DNA of 64,000 nt from Flavobacterium limnophilum (GCF_027111315.2 NZ_CP114289.2:3162001-3226000); one strand, 5' to 3'; shown: positions 33,788-43,438, counted from the first letter of the stretch. Notes: generated by a model not told the origin, from the letters alone. Numbers and translations are program-made.

Positions 33788-34642
33788 ATGAATAAAACAA
33801 AACCTGTATCAAATGCTATTGCGCTCCAGAAATTAAGAAAAAATTTCTGGAGCGTTTTTAGTTTTTGCATAATTACGGCAGTCCTTTTTGGATTGGTTTC
33901 GGCCTTCGATTTGTTACCTGAAGATTCTAAAAACCAAAAGAGGAGTCAAAATCAACAAAATCAACCTTTTGATTTCCTGCCTTCATCAACTACAAACCAA
34001 ATCATTAAACACGATTATTACACTTTGTCCTATAGCGAAAAACACGAACAGGCAGAATGGGTAGCCTATGAATTGAAGAAAAGTTACGTAAAAAATAGTG
34101 ACTATAAAAGGCCTTATTTTATTGAAGACCCAAAGGTAAAAACAGGTTCGGCCGACTGGCGAAATTATAAAAAATCAGGTTATGACAAAGGGCATCTCTG
34201 CCCCGCCGGAGATATGGAATTTGCTCTCAACGCATATAACGACACTTTTTTTACTTCAAATATTTCGCCACAAATTCATAACTTTAACGGTGGAATCTGG
34301 AACAGATTGGAACAAAAAGTTCGTTATTGGGCAACCAAATATGATGGAATTTACGTGATTACTGGTGGGGTTTTACAACCTACTCTCAAAACAATCGGCA
34401 AAGAAAAAGTTTCTGTTCCCAATTATTTTTACAAAATCTTGTTGGACAATTCCAATGGACAATACCGAATGATTGCGTTTTTGGTTCCGAGCAAAAAAAG
34501 CGACAAGGCAATTTATGATTTCGTGGTTTCTGTTGACACTGTCGAAAAAATGACGGGAATTGATTTCTTTCCAAAATTGAATGACAAAGCCGAAAACAGT
34601 TTAGAGAAAAACAGCGATTATAAAGCTTGGAGTTTTAATTAA
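33788..34642 (+). CDS. DNA/RNA non-specific endonuclease (NUC1 family), membrane-anchored
   Basis: A 284-residue nuclease. An N-terminal signal anchor (about 24-41) is followed by a Gln/Asn-rich linker and the beta-beta-alpha-metal fold. The catalytic motif DRGH appears as D133-K-G-H136 in GYDKGHLCPAGDM, with H136 the general base. The metal-binding asparagine is in SNISPQIHNFNGGIWNRLE, the usual NxxxQxxxxNxxxWxxLE pattern. It probably degrades extracytoplasmic nucleic acid for nutrients. It is coupled to the protease gene. It converges on rodA with a 4-bp gap, with no terminator visible between them. Confidence 0.92.
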   Translation: MNKTKPVSNAIALQKLRKNFWSVFSFCIITAVLFGLVSAFDLLPEDSKNQKRSQNQQNQPFDFLPSSTTNQIIKHDYYTLSYSEKHEQAEWVAYELKKSYVKNSDYKRPYFIEDPKVKTGSADWRNYKKSGYDKGHLCPAGDMEFALNAYNDTFFTSNISPQIHNFNGGIWNRLEQKVRYWATKYDGIYVITGGVLQPTLKTIGKEKVSVPNYFYKILLDNSNGQYRMIAFLVPSKKSDKAIYDFVVSVDTVEKMTGIDFFPKLNDKAENSLEKNSDYKAWSFN

Positions 34643-34646
34643 AAAA

Positions 34647-35882
34647 CTACCACTCATTTACCTTGTTGGCATCCATCTTTATAAAAATAAAGAGCAAAAT
34701 GGTGAAACCCCAAAGTCCGGAACCTCCATAAGAAAAGAAAGGCAACGGCACACCAATAGTTGGAAAAACTCCCACTACCATAGCAATATTCACAAAGAAA
34801 TGAATAAATAAAATCCCCGCCACACAATACCCGTAAACACGGCTAAATTTTGTTTTTTGTCTCTCGGCCAAATAAATTATACGAAGAAACAAGCCAACAA
34901 ACAAAGCAATTACAAGTAGTGACCCCAAGAATCCCCACTCCTCTCCTACGGTTGTAAAGATGTAATCCGTGTGTTGTTCGGGTACAAATCCTCCTTTGGT
35001 TTGTGTTCCTTCAAGAAATCCTTTTCCAAACCAGCCTCCAGAACCAATGGCAATCTCCGATTGGTTTGTATTATAACCGATACCTTTCATATCGACCGAT
35101 TTTCCCAACAATATATTGAAACGATCACGGTGGTGTTGTTTAAAAACATGCGTAAAAACGTAGTTTACAGACAAGACAAATCCTGATATTAGGGCAAAAA
35201 GAATTCCGCTTAAAACCAAATTCCGATCGCCTAATCTTGATTTGAAATGAATAAAAACAATTACAATTAAAGCAATGAGTATTACATATTGGGGCTCTAA
35301 AACAAGCGTCAACACAAATAGAACAATAGCTGAAAATCCAGTCACAACATACCAAGCCGGCAATCCTTCACGGTATAAAACAATAATAAAAACACTGTAA
35401 ATCAAGGCGCTTCCCGGATCTGGCTGTGGCAATATGAGCATCACGGGCAAAAACAAGATGGCTAAAACCTGTATTTGTCGATTGACATCCTTTAAATTGA
35501 TTTGGGTATCACTTAAATATTTGGCCAAAGCCAATGCCGTAGCGGCTTTTGCAAATTCCGACGGTTGAAGCGTAAAACCCCCAATGGCATACCAACAGCG
35601 CTGACCTGCAATAGTTTTTCCAAACGCAAACAATCCCAGCAATAGCAAGAGAGCAACCCCATATATTATGCTGGCGTATTTCTCGTAAAATTTACCATCT
35701 ACATAAAGCAAAACAAAGATTAACGGAATAGTCAAAATAATAAATATCAACTGCTTGTCGGCTATACCTTCTGTAGACGACAATGAGGAGGAGTATATGT
35801 TCAGCCATCCCATTATCACTAATAAAATATAGATGACGATGCAAATCCAGTCAATATTATTGGTTAAACTTTGATTTTTCAT
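34647..35882 (-). CDS. rodA: Rod-shape peptidoglycan glycosyltransferase RodA
   Basis: A SEDS-family lipid II polymerase of the elongasome, 411 residues with about ten transmembrane helices. Characteristic blocks are FTLQPSEFAKAATALALAKYL (the conserved QPSE region), ILPQPDPGSALIY with the catalytic aspartate loop, and the C-terminal VPLPFFSYGGSGLWGF. It pairs with the PBP2 encoded 17 bp upstream. It is the last gene of the mre cluster. Confidence 0.95.
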   Translation of the reverse strand: MKNQSLTNNIDWICIVIYILLVIMGWLNIYSSSLSSTEGIADKQLIFIILTIPLIFVLLYVDGKFYEKYASIIYGVALLLLLGLFAFGKTIAGQRCWYAIGGFTLQPSEFAKAATALALAKYLSDTQINLKDVNRQIQVLAILFLPVMLILPQPDPGSALIYSVFIIVLYREGLPAWYVVTGFSAIVLFVLTLVLEPQYVILIALIVIVFIHFKSRLGDRNLVLSGILFALISGFVLSVNYVFTHVFKQHHRDRFNILLGKSVDMKGIGYNTNQSEIAIGSGGWFGKGFLEGTQTKGGFVPEQHTDYIFTTVGEEWGFLGSLLVIALFVGLFLRIIYLAERQKTKFSRVYGYCVAGILFIHFFVNIAMVVGVFPTIGVPLPFFSYGGSGLWGFTILLFIFIKMDANKVNEW

Positions 35883-35899
35883 TTCAAATGAATCGCTTG

Positions 35900-37834
35900 T
35901 TAATTTGTCTTGGTAGTGTCAACTTTTACTTTTGGAACTATTATTTTCGATTTTGCAATAGAATCCTTTCTTCTTATTTCTGCCTTTACCGCTTCTGAGA
36001 GACCTCCTAATTTAGCATAACGACCCTGCAAACTTCTCTCAAGTGTTCTTTTTTCCAAATCAGTTCTGGTAATCTTTCCTCTAAGGTATTTCTCGATCAT
36101 TAAACTGGCAATTGGCCCCGCAATTGTGGAACCAAATCCACCATTTTCTATCATGACAGCTATGGCAATTTTAGGATTGTCTTTCGGTGCAAAAGCCACA
36201 AAAATAGAATGGTCTTCCATTTTAGTTCTCACTCCGTTAATCTTGGCAAAATTTTCGGCAGTTCCTGTTTTTCCGCAAATATCTATTCCTTCCACTCTCA
36301 AACCAGCGGCAGTTCCCAAATTATAAACATCAAACAAACCACTAATCATTGGCGCAAAATATTTTTTGTCAATCGTGGTTACATGTTTTGTCGTGAATTT
36401 AGGATCAATTTTTTCTCCCTTGATTTTTTTGATGATATGAGGCGTATAATAATAGCCTTGATTGGCAACGGTAGCCATCATATTGGCCAGCTGAATTGGA
36501 GTCATTACAACTTCACCTTGACCAATGGCATTTGATATAATTGTTTTTCCACTCCAACGCCAATCAGGATATATTTTTTTATACGTTTTTGAATTGGGTA
36601 TCTTTCCTCTTTTACCTGTCGGCAAATCATAACCCATAAATTGTCCCAGTCCAAAACTTTTCACGTGATTACTCCACACATCCACGGCATAAGGTGCGCT
36701 TGCATACTTGCCAATGGTTCGCAAATAAACATTGGAAAAATAAGCATTACACGATTTATATATTCCAACATGCATATCTCTTGAGCCTCCACCACAGTGG
36801 CATCTTTGAAATCTACCGGGAGCATAAGCAAAACCGTGATTACACATAAAAGTAGTTTGTTCATTAATTACCCCCTCTTGTAAACCTATTAGACCTGTAA
36901 GAATTTTAAACGGAGATCCTGGCGGATATTCAGCCAACAATCCTCGGTCATAAAGCGGTTTTGCAATAGAATCGCGGTACAATAGTGTATAATTTTTAGA
37001 CCGTTGACGCCCTACCAAAATTGCTGGGTCATAAGATGGAGCGGTTACCAATGCCAAAATTTCTCCTGTTTTGGGTTCTATGGCAACAATTCCTCCTCTC
37101 TTGTTAACCATCAATTCTTCGCCATATTGTTGAAGCAGCATATCGATGGTAAGATTGATATCTTCCCCTTGAACGGCAATGGTATCGTATTTCCCGTCTT
37201 TGAAAGAGCCAATTTCACGATTGAACTTATCTTTTTGATAATATTTCACGCCTTTGATTCCGCGCAGGACTTCCTCATAACTTTCTTCAACTCCTTGTTT
37301 CCCTATCAAATCCCCACTATTGTAATACGGATTTTTTTCAATCAATTTTTCGTTGACCTGTGTAATGAAACCAAAAATATTGGCTCCAAAGTTCACTTGA
37401 TAGTCCCGAAGTGAACGTTTTTGGAAATAAAACCCTTCGAATTTTCTAATTTTTTCCTGAAATGCGGCAAATTCTGTTTTGTTCAATTGAGGCAAAAATA
37501 CGGAAGGCAACCTAGGACTGTAAACCTTCGCTTTAGCTATTTTTCCCAGAAAATCTTCTTTGGTAATGTTCAATAATTCGCATAATTCCAAGGTATCAAT
37601 ATTCTTAACATCTCTTGGAATGACCATAATGTCATACGAAGGCTGGTTTGCCACTAACAACTTTCCATTTCTATCATAAATATAACCTCTTTCGGGGTAA
37701 TCATATTTTATTTTAATGGCATTATTGTCTGATTTTAATTTTAAGGAATCGTCAATAATTTGCAAATAGAAAAGACGCAATACCAGTAAAGACGCTACAA
37801 TGATTATCAATGAAGGAAGCAGCAATTTTCTCAT
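35900..37834 (-). CDS. mrdA: Penicillin-binding protein 2, elongasome transpeptidase
   Basis: A class B PBP that crosslinks peptidoglycan during side-wall growth, 644 residues. A single N-terminal membrane helix (about 6-27) is followed by the pedestal domain (YPERGYIYDRNGKLL) and then the transpeptidase domain. Catalytic motifs are S307-PFK310, SCN at 361-363 and KTGTAE from 522. The ATG overlaps the mreD stop (4 bp shared), which implies translational coupling. It works with RodA. Confidence 0.95.
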   Translation of the reverse strand: MRKLLLPSLIIIVASLLVLRLFYLQIIDDSLKLKSDNNAIKIKYDYPERGYIYDRNGKLLVANQPSYDIMVIPRDVKNIDTLELCELLNITKEDFLGKIAKAKVYSPRLPSVFLPQLNKTEFAAFQEKIRKFEGFYFQKRSLRDYQVNFGANIFGFITQVNEKLIEKNPYYNSGDLIGKQGVEESYEEVLRGIKGVKYYQKDKFNREIGSFKDGKYDTIAVQGEDINLTIDMLLQQYGEELMVNKRGGIVAIEPKTGEILALVTAPSYDPAILVGRQRSKNYTLLYRDSIAKPLYDRGLLAEYPPGSPFKILTGLIGLQEGVINEQTTFMCNHGFAYAPGRFQRCHCGGGSRDMHVGIYKSCNAYFSNVYLRTIGKYASAPYAVDVWSNHVKSFGLGQFMGYDLPTGKRGKIPNSKTYKKIYPDWRWSGKTIISNAIGQGEVVMTPIQLANMMATVANQGYYYTPHIIKKIKGEKIDPKFTTKHVTTIDKKYFAPMISGLFDVYNLGTAAGLRVEGIDICGKTGTAENFAKINGVRTKMEDHSIFVAFAPKDNPKIAIAVMIENGGFGSTIAGPIASLMIEKYLRGKITRTDLEKRTLERSLQGRYAKLGGLSEAVKAEIRRKDSIAKSKIIVPKVKVDTTKTN

Positions 37835-38337
37835 CGTTTATTCGGCTTTATAAGATATATAATTATAATGCAGATTATTATTGTAAAAACAGTGCTTAAT
37901 AGTGTTCTAATCAAGACATCAAAGAAAAAGCTGATTTCAAAGGCTTCCAATATAAACAAGATGAAATGATGAATTACTACCGAGAGTAATATGAATGAAA
38001 ACCTTTCAGGCGTCAATACATCATTCAATTTCACGGTTTGGTATTCGTAACTGAGTCCAAAAGAAAACCTGAAAAGGTAGGGTCTATAATAAGCCAAAAT
38101 CAAACAAGCCGTAGTGTGGATTCCTCCTGAATTGCTAAACATGTCCATAATAATTCCAAGAAGAAAACTAGCAAAAAGCAAGCCAAATTTATTCCCGTTT
38201 ACCGGATATAATATTATGAAAAGTAAATACGGAAATGGACTGATATAGCCCAAAAAGTTCATATTGTTAAACACAATAATTTGAACTGCCAGCAAAAGCA
38301 GAAAACGAAAAATATTTACGAATAAAGCACTATTCAT
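37831..38337 (-). CDS. mreD: Rod-shape determining protein MreD
   Basis: A 168-residue inner-membrane protein with five or six predicted helices. It has almost no polar motif beyond the YLLFIILYPVNGNKFGLLFASFLLGIIMDMF segment, which matches the MreD pattern. It links MreC to the MreB filament. Its start overlaps mreC by 8 bp and its end overlaps the PBP2 gene by 4 bp, so identity rests partly on this fixed gene order. Confidence 0.9.
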   Translation of the reverse strand: MNSALFVNIFRFLLLLAVQIIVFNNMNFLGYISPFPYLLFIILYPVNGNKFGLLFASFLLGIIMDMFSNSGGIHTTACLILAYYRPYLFRFSFGLSYEYQTVKLNDVLTPERFSFILLSVVIHHFILFILEAFEISFFFDVLIRTLLSTVFTIIICIIIIYLIKPNKR

Positions 38338-39157
38338 CTTTTTCTCTCATTTTTTCTAAATTGATAATTTCTTCGCGGTCTTTACTTTTTATGATATACA
38401 CGTGACCCAAATTAGTCATGTCATTAAATAACTTAACTTGTATAGTATAATAATGGGTTTCATTATCTATTTCTACTTTGTCAATAGTTCCTATGTTGAT
38501 GTTTTCGGGAAATATAACCGATTGCCCTCCTGTCACGATAGTATCACCTTTTCGAATGGCGGCCAATCTAGGAACGTCCGTCAATTGTACAAAACCAGTA
38601 CTTTTTCCATTCCAACTCAAAGAACCAAAATGATCTGATTTTTTAAGTTTGGCGTTTATTTGGGATTTTGTGTTCAAGATACTGATCACTGTCGAATAAT
38701 TTGAAGAAGTGTTGTCAATTATCCCTACAATTCCTAAACTATTAATAACACCCATATCCGGTTTCACGCCTTGCAAACTACCTGAATTCAGTGTCAAATA
38801 ATTTTCGTGTGAATTAAAGGAGTTGTGAATCACTTTTGAAACAATGATATCGGTCGGATGCAATCCTCTGATACTATCCAATTTTGGCACAGAAGCAGTA
38901 TCTTTTTTATCAAAAAGCAGGCTTCTTAGTTTCGCATTTTCTTGCGCAAGTGCATCATTCTGGATCCTCAAATTCAAATACTCACTCACGTTGTTGATTC
39001 GTTCATAGACTCCGCCACTCAAAAAATTGGCAGAACTAATCACTTTACTTCGATGATACGAATGGGATTGAATGGTGAGAAATAACGAAATGCCCAAAAG
39101 CAGCAAAAACAGTAATCTATTACTGTTTTTATAAATAAAATTAAATATTTGCTGCAT
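38330..39157 (-). CDS. mreC: Rod-shape determining protein MreC
   Basis: A bitopic periplasmic scaffold of the elongasome, 275 residues. One N-terminal transmembrane helix (about 13-28) is followed by a coiled coil (INNVSEYLNLRIQNDALAQENAKLRSLL) and the two-beta-barrel MreC domain (VNSLGIVGIIDNTSSNYSTV, then GDTIVTGGQSVIFPENINIGTI). It activates PBP2-RodA in other bacteria. An 18-bp perfect palindrome touches its start codon. Confidence 0.94.
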   Translation of the reverse strand: MQQIFNFIYKNSNRLLFLLLLGISLFLTIQSHSYHRSKVISSANFLSGGVYERINNVSEYLNLRIQNDALAQENAKLRSLLFDKKDTASVPKLDSIRGLHPTDIIVSKVIHNSFNSHENYLTLNSGSLQGVKPDMGVINSLGIVGIIDNTSSNYSTVISILNTKSQINAKLKKSDHFGSLSWNGKSTGFVQLTDVPRLAAIRKGDTIVTGGQSVIFPENINIGTIDKVEIDNETHYYTIQVKLFNDMTNLGHVYIIKSKDREEIINLEKMREKDE

Positions 39158-39174
39158 ATTATACCTGTATAATA
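39157..39174 (-). promoter_or_regulatory. 18-bp palindrome directly upstream of the mreC start codon
   Basis: TATTATAC-CT-GTATAATA is a perfect 8+2+8 dyad whose last base is the A of the mreC ATG on the minus strand. In RNA it could fold over the ribosome-binding region; in DNA it could be an operator in the mreB-mreC gap. Confidence 0.45.
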
Positions 39175-39219
39175 GATGTGTAAAACTATAAACCCAACGT
39201 CGTCAACCGAATCTTTGTC

Positions 39220-40248
39220 CTATTTAATCAAGACACTTTTGAATTTCGCTAGATTTTTAAGCGCCATTCCCGTACCACGAACTACCGCTCTTAATGGATC
39301 TTCGGCGATGTAAACCGGCAAATCTGTTTTTTGTGAAATTCTTTTGTCAAGTCCTCTCAACATCGATCCTCCACCGGCAAGATAAATTCCCGTGTTGTAA
39401 ATATCCGCTGCTAATTCTGGAGGTGTTTGAGACAAGGTTTCCATTACGGCATCCTCGATTCTTTGAATGGATTTGTCCAAAGCTTTGGCAATTTCTCTAT
39501 AAGAAACCGCTACTTGTTTTGGTTTACCCGTCAATAAATCTCTACCTTGAACAGACATTTCTTCTGGAGGAGTTTCCAAATCTTCGATGGCTGCCCCTAC
39601 TTGAATTTTTATTTTCTCGGCTGTACTTTCCCCAACAAAAAGGTTGTGTTGGGTACGCATGTAATACACGATGTCATTGGTAAAAACGTCACCGGCAATT
39701 TTCACCGATTTGTCGCACACAATTCCGCCCAAAGCGATTACGGCTATTTCTGTTGTTCCACCTCCGATATCCACAATCATGTTTCCTTTTGGCTGCATGA
39801 TGTCAATACCGATACCAATTGCCGCAGCCATTGGTTCGTGAATCAAATATACTTCTTTACCATTTACTCTTTCGCAGGATTCTTTTACCGCTCTCATCTC
39901 CACTTCGGTAATTCCTGAAGGAATACAAACCACCATTCTCAATGCTGGAGTAAACATTCTTTTTTTCAATGCCGGAATACTTTTGATAAGCATGCTGATC
40001 ATTTTTTCGGAAGCATCAAAATCGGCAATTACACCGTCTTTCAAAGGCCTTATCGTTTTAATGTTTTCATGGGTTTTCCCTTGCATCATATTGGCTTCTT
40101 TACCAACGGCAATGATTTTTCCTGATACTCTATCACGAGCAACTATCGAAGGGCTGTCAATTACGACTTTATCATTATGTATGATTAAAGTGTTTGCGGT
40201 ACCAAGGTCTATCGCGATATCCTCAGTCATGAAATCAAAAAATCCCAT
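39220..40248 (-). CDS. mreB: Actin-like rod-shape protein MreB
   Basis: The actin-fold filament that positions wall synthesis, 342 residues. Phosphate-1 motif DLGTANTLI, phosphate-2 motif MIVDIGGGTTEIAVIALGG, and the adenosine motif GIYLAGGGSMLRGLDKRI are all present, as is the membrane-binding N-terminus (MGFFDFMTED). It leads the mreBCD-mrdA-rodA cluster, 53 bp after purH. TAGCTTTG in that gap suggests its own promoter. Confidence 0.97.
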   Translation of the reverse strand: MGFFDFMTEDIAIDLGTANTLIIHNDKVVIDSPSIVARDRVSGKIIAVGKEANMMQGKTHENIKTIRPLKDGVIADFDASEKMISMLIKSIPALKKRMFTPALRMVVCIPSGITEVEMRAVKESCERVNGKEVYLIHEPMAAAIGIGIDIMQPKGNMIVDIGGGTTEIAVIALGGIVCDKSVKIAGDVFTNDIVYYMRTQHNLFVGESTAEKIKIQVGAAIEDLETPPEEMSVQGRDLLTGKPKQVAVSYREIAKALDKSIQRIEDAVMETLSQTPPELAADIYNTGIYLAGGGSMLRGLDKRISQKTDLPVYIAEDPLRAVVRGTGMALKNLAKFKSVLIK

Positions 40249-40287
40249 AAATTTTTAAGGGTTTAAAAGTTATAAATTTGTGACGTA

Positions 40288-40295
40288 CAAAGCTA
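40288..40295 (-). promoter_or_regulatory. mreB -7 element
   Basis: TAGCTTTG on the minus strand, exact TAnnTTTG, 40 bp before the mreB ATG and directly after purH. It would give the mre cluster expression independent of purH. Confidence 0.55.
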
Positions 40296-40301
40296 AACAA
40301 A

Positions 40302-41828
40302 TTAATGTTTGAAATGACGTGTTCCTGTAAATACCATTGCAAGTTTATTTTCATTGCAATAATCGATGCTCAATTGGTCTTTTATTGATCCTCCTGGTTG
40401 GATAACCGCTGTTATTCCAGCCTTTTTTGCAATTTCCACGCAATCCGGGAAAGGAAAAAATGCGTCGCTGGCCATAGAAGCACCTTCCAAGCTAAATCCA
40501 AATGTACGTGCTTTTTCGATAGCCTGCAACAAGGCATCCACTCTTGAGGTTTGTCCTGTTCCAGACGAAATCAAAGTGCCATTTTTGGCAAATACAATCG
40601 TGTTTGATTTTGTGTTCTTGCAAACTTTTGAAGCGAAAATTAAATCTTCCACTTCTTGGGCCGTTGGTGCTGTTAAGGTAACGGTTTTTAAGTCCTCTTT
40701 AGTATCGGTGATGTTGTTTCTTTCTTGAACCAAAAGTCCGTTCAAGCAAGTTCGCACTTGTTTTTGAGGCAATTCCACTTCGTTTTGAACCAAAATAATT
40801 CTGTTTTTCTTTTCTTGCAAAATCGCAATCGCTGCTTCATCATAACTTGGAGCGATTACCACTTCGCAGAATAATTTGTTTATTTCGTTGGCTGTAGCCA
40901 CGTCAATTTTTGTATTGGCAATCAAAACACCGCCAAAGGCAGAAGTTGGATCGCAAGCCAAAGCTGCATTATAAGCTTCACTGATGGTTGCTCTAGTTGC
41001 CAATCCGCAAGCATTATTGTGTTTCAAAATGGCGAACGTTGGTCCGTCATTTTTGAATTCGTTAATCAAATTTACGGCTGCATCCACATCCAATAAATTG
41101 TTGTATGACAATTCTTTTCCATGCACTTTGTTGAACATGGCATCAAAATCACCAAAGAAAAATCCTTTTTGGTGTGGATTCTCTCCATATCTCAAAACTT
41201 GTCCTTCAGCAATACTGGTTTTTAAAATGGTTTCGTCGGTATTGAAATAATTAAAAATAGCAGTATCATAATGTGAAGAAACGTGGAATGCTTTTGTGGC
41301 AAACAATTTTCTATCTTCCAATGTTGTGGCTCCGTTTTGTTTGCTGATGACATCCAAAAGCAAACTGTATTCTGCAACCGAAGGAACGATTACAGTATCT
41401 TTGAAATTTTTTGCGGCAGCACGAATCAACGAAATACCACCAATATCAATTTTTTCGATAATATCACTTTCGCTGGCTCCGGAAGCAACCGTTTTTTCGA
41501 AAGGATACAAGTCAACAATCACCAAATCAATTTGAGGAATATCGTATTCCTTCATTTGTTGCACATCGCTTTCGTTGTCTTGACGATTCAAGATTCCGCC
41601 AAAAACTTTTGGGTGCAAAGTTTTCACCCTTCCACCAAGAATGGATGGATAAGAAGTAACATCTTCTACGGGAACAACTGGAATACCTAGGTTTTTGATA
41701 AACTCTTCAGTTCCTCCAGTAGAATAAAAGATTACATTTTGCTCGTGTAACTTTTTTATTATTGGCTCCAGACCTTCTTTTGAAAAGACAGAAATTAATG
41801 CTGATTTAATTGTTTTTGTTGTGTTCAT
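40302..41828 (-). CDS. purH: Bifunctional AICAR transformylase/IMP cyclohydrolase
   Basis: Catalyses the last two steps to IMP, 508 residues from MNTTKTIKSALISVFSKEG. The N-terminal cyclohydrolase domain (1 to about 195) shows the MGS-like fold with FYSTGGTEEFIKNLGIPV and LGGRVKTLHPKVFGGIL. The C-terminal transformylase domain has LRYGENPHQKGFF, ILKHNNACGLA (the catalytic Lys-His pair) and PDCVEIAKKAGITAVIQPGGS. The ATG at 41882 lies upstream of the promoter -7, so 41828 is the better start. Confidence 0.96.
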   Translation of the reverse strand: MNTTKTIKSALISVFSKEGLEPIIKKLHEQNVIFYSTGGTEEFIKNLGIPVVPVEDVTSYPSILGGRVKTLHPKVFGGILNRQDNESDVQQMKEYDIPQIDLVIVDLYPFEKTVASGASESDIIEKIDIGGISLIRAAAKNFKDTVIVPSVAEYSLLLDVISKQNGATTLEDRKLFATKAFHVSSHYDTAIFNYFNTDETILKTSIAEGQVLRYGENPHQKGFFFGDFDAMFNKVHGKELSYNNLLDVDAAVNLINEFKNDGPTFAILKHNNACGLATRATISEAYNAALACDPTSAFGGVLIANTKIDVATANEINKLFCEVVIAPSYDEAAIAILQEKKNRIILVQNEVELPQKQVRTCLNGLLVQERNNITDTKEDLKTVTLTAPTAQEVEDLIFASKVCKNTKSNTIVFAKNGTLISSGTGQTSRVDALLQAIEKARTFGFSLEGASMASDAFFPFPDCVEIAKKAGITAVIQPGGSIKDQLSIDYCNENKLAMVFTGTRHFKH

Positions 41829-41851
41829 GGCGTAGTTAGAATTTTGTGGAG

Positions 41852-41882
41852 CAAAAGTAGTTTTTTTGACGATAAAATTCAA
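41852..41882 (-). promoter_or_regulatory. purH promoter (TTG-N20-TACTTTTG)
   Basis: On the minus strand TTG at 41882-41880 and TACTTTTG at 41859-41852 are 20 bp apart. The leader is too short for a purine riboswitch. Confidence 0.7.
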
Positions 41883-41992
41883 ATCTATTTCTGTAACAAT
41901 ATTTTAAAAAACAATACCAATGTAACAGTGAATTTTCATTAGGTTTATGAATAAAATTTTTGGAATTTTACAATAACACTAAACACCGTTTT

Positions 41993-43246
41993 ATGCTGGT
42001 TTATTTCCGACTGTTATCAGAGAGTTTCCGTTTTGCGATGAATGCCTTGCGAAACAACAAACTGCGCACACTATTGTCGTTACTTGGTGTCACCATAGGG
42101 ATTTTCTCGATTATCGCAGTGCTTGCCGCCGTGGATTCTTTGGACAGAAAAATCACAAAGGATTTAAGTTCTTTGGACAAAAACACCATTTATTTAATGA
42201 AAATGTCGTTTGGCCCTTCCGAAATTCCGGAATGGAAAAGAGAGCAATTCCCCAATGTAAAATATGATGAATACATTTATTTGAAAGGCGCAATGACCAA
42301 TACGGAGCAATTGGGCTACCAAATATTTACCAACAGGGAATCCATCAAATACGAATCGAACACGGTTTCTTCCGTCAATATCGTTCCGGTTTCCCACGAA
42401 TTTATAGACATACAAGGTCTGGAATTTGACGAAGGACGCTTTTACACCGAATCCGAAGCCAATTCAGCCACTCCGGTTGTAGTCATAGGAAAAGAAATTG
42501 CAGAAAATTTGTTTGGCGATTTCGACCCCATTGGAAAAAAAGTTCGATTGTACGGACAGCGATTTACCGTCATCGGGGTTTTGAAAAAGAAAGGCAGCGG
42601 CTTGTCATTCGGGAACAACAACGACACTTCTGCCTTCATTCCAGTGAATTTTGTCAGACAGCTCATTGGCGACAATAATAAGTCTGTCGTAAACGTGATT
42701 ATTTTCAAACCCAAAGCGGGAGTCGACATGGAAGCTTACAAAGCCGAAATTAGCCAGAAACTAAGAAGCTTTCGTGGCGTGAAATCTGGCGAAATCGACA
42801 ACTTTTTCATCAACGTTTTCTCGGGATTCACGGATTTGATAGACGGAATTATTTCCAAAATGAATCTTGTAGGATGGATAATCAGTGGATTTTCCTTGCT
42901 TGTGGGCGGTTTTGGGATTGCCAATATCATGTTTGTTTCAGTAAAAGAACGAACCAACCTCATAGGAATCCAGAAATCTTTGGGTGCCAAAAACCGATTT
43001 ATATTGTTCCAATTCCTCTTCGAAGCTATTATTCTTTCGGTAATTGGCGGAATTATTGGGTTGTTTATGGTTTGGATTATCGCCATGATTTTGACCAAAG
43101 CTTTGGAATTTGAATTCGTTTTGGGAATGGGAAACATTCTTTTAGGAACTGGACTTGCCGCAATAATCGGCTTGATTTCAGGAATTCTTCCCGCCATTGC
43201 AGCCTCAAAACTGGATCCTGTAGAAGCGATTAGAACGGGAATGTAA
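41993..43246 (+). CDS. ABC transporter permease (MacB/FtsX type)
   Basis: A 417-residue inner-membrane permease from MLVYFRLLSESFRFA (the TTG/ATG-like start 33 bp upstream is less likely). A first helix at about 20-45 (LRTLLSLLGVTIGIFSIIAVLAAV) precedes a large periplasmic MacB_PCD domain (45-285) and the three-helix FtsX domain at the C-terminus, with IGIQKSLGAKNRFILFQFLFEAII and KLDPVEAIRTGM. No ATPase gene is adjacent, so the partner is encoded elsewhere. Such permeases act in lipoprotein, peptide or macrolide export; the cargo is unknown. Confidence 0.88.
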   Translation: MLVYFRLLSESFRFAMNALRNNKLRTLLSLLGVTIGIFSIIAVLAAVDSLDRKITKDLSSLDKNTIYLMKMSFGPSEIPEWKREQFPNVKYDEYIYLKGAMTNTEQLGYQIFTNRESIKYESNTVSSVNIVPVSHEFIDIQGLEFDEGRFYTESEANSATPVVVIGKEIAENLFGDFDPIGKKVRLYGQRFTVIGVLKKKGSGLSFGNNNDTSAFIPVNFVRQLIGDNNKSVVNVIIFKPKAGVDMEAYKAEISQKLRSFRGVKSGEIDNFFINVFSGFTDLIDGIISKMNLVGWIISGFSLLVGGFGIANIMFVSVKERTNLIGIQKSLGAKNRFILFQFLFEAIILSVIGGIIGLFMVWIIAMILTKALEFEFVLGMGNILLGTGLAAIIGLISGILPAIAASKLDPVEAIRTGM

Positions 43247-43305
43247 TTTTTAGTTTTCGGAAACAACAAATTCTTGTACGTTCACTTTTAAAAAAGAAAA
43301 AAAAG

Positions 43306-43438
43306 TAGCCACGAATTTCACGAATGAACACAAATTTTGACTTTCTAAATTAGACAAATTCATTTTAAATAAAATAAAATTAGTGTTAATTTGTTTTGTT
43401 CTTTGTGAATTCGTGTTCATTCGTGAAATTCGTGGCTA
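43306..43438. repeat. Long inverted repeat of CACGAAT words
   Basis: Two perfect 26-bp arms (43306-43331 and 43413-43438) enclose an 81-bp AT-rich loop, and pairing continues inward with a mismatch. The arms are built of CACGAAT and GAACAC words. It fills much of the 293-bp gap before the HMG-CoA reductase gene. Confidence 0.85.

Noticed and set aside
41829..41992. Purine riboswitch upstream of purH
   Set aside because: The promoter -7 is about 24 bp from the ATG, leaving no room for an aptamer; no conserved purine-box pattern is seen.
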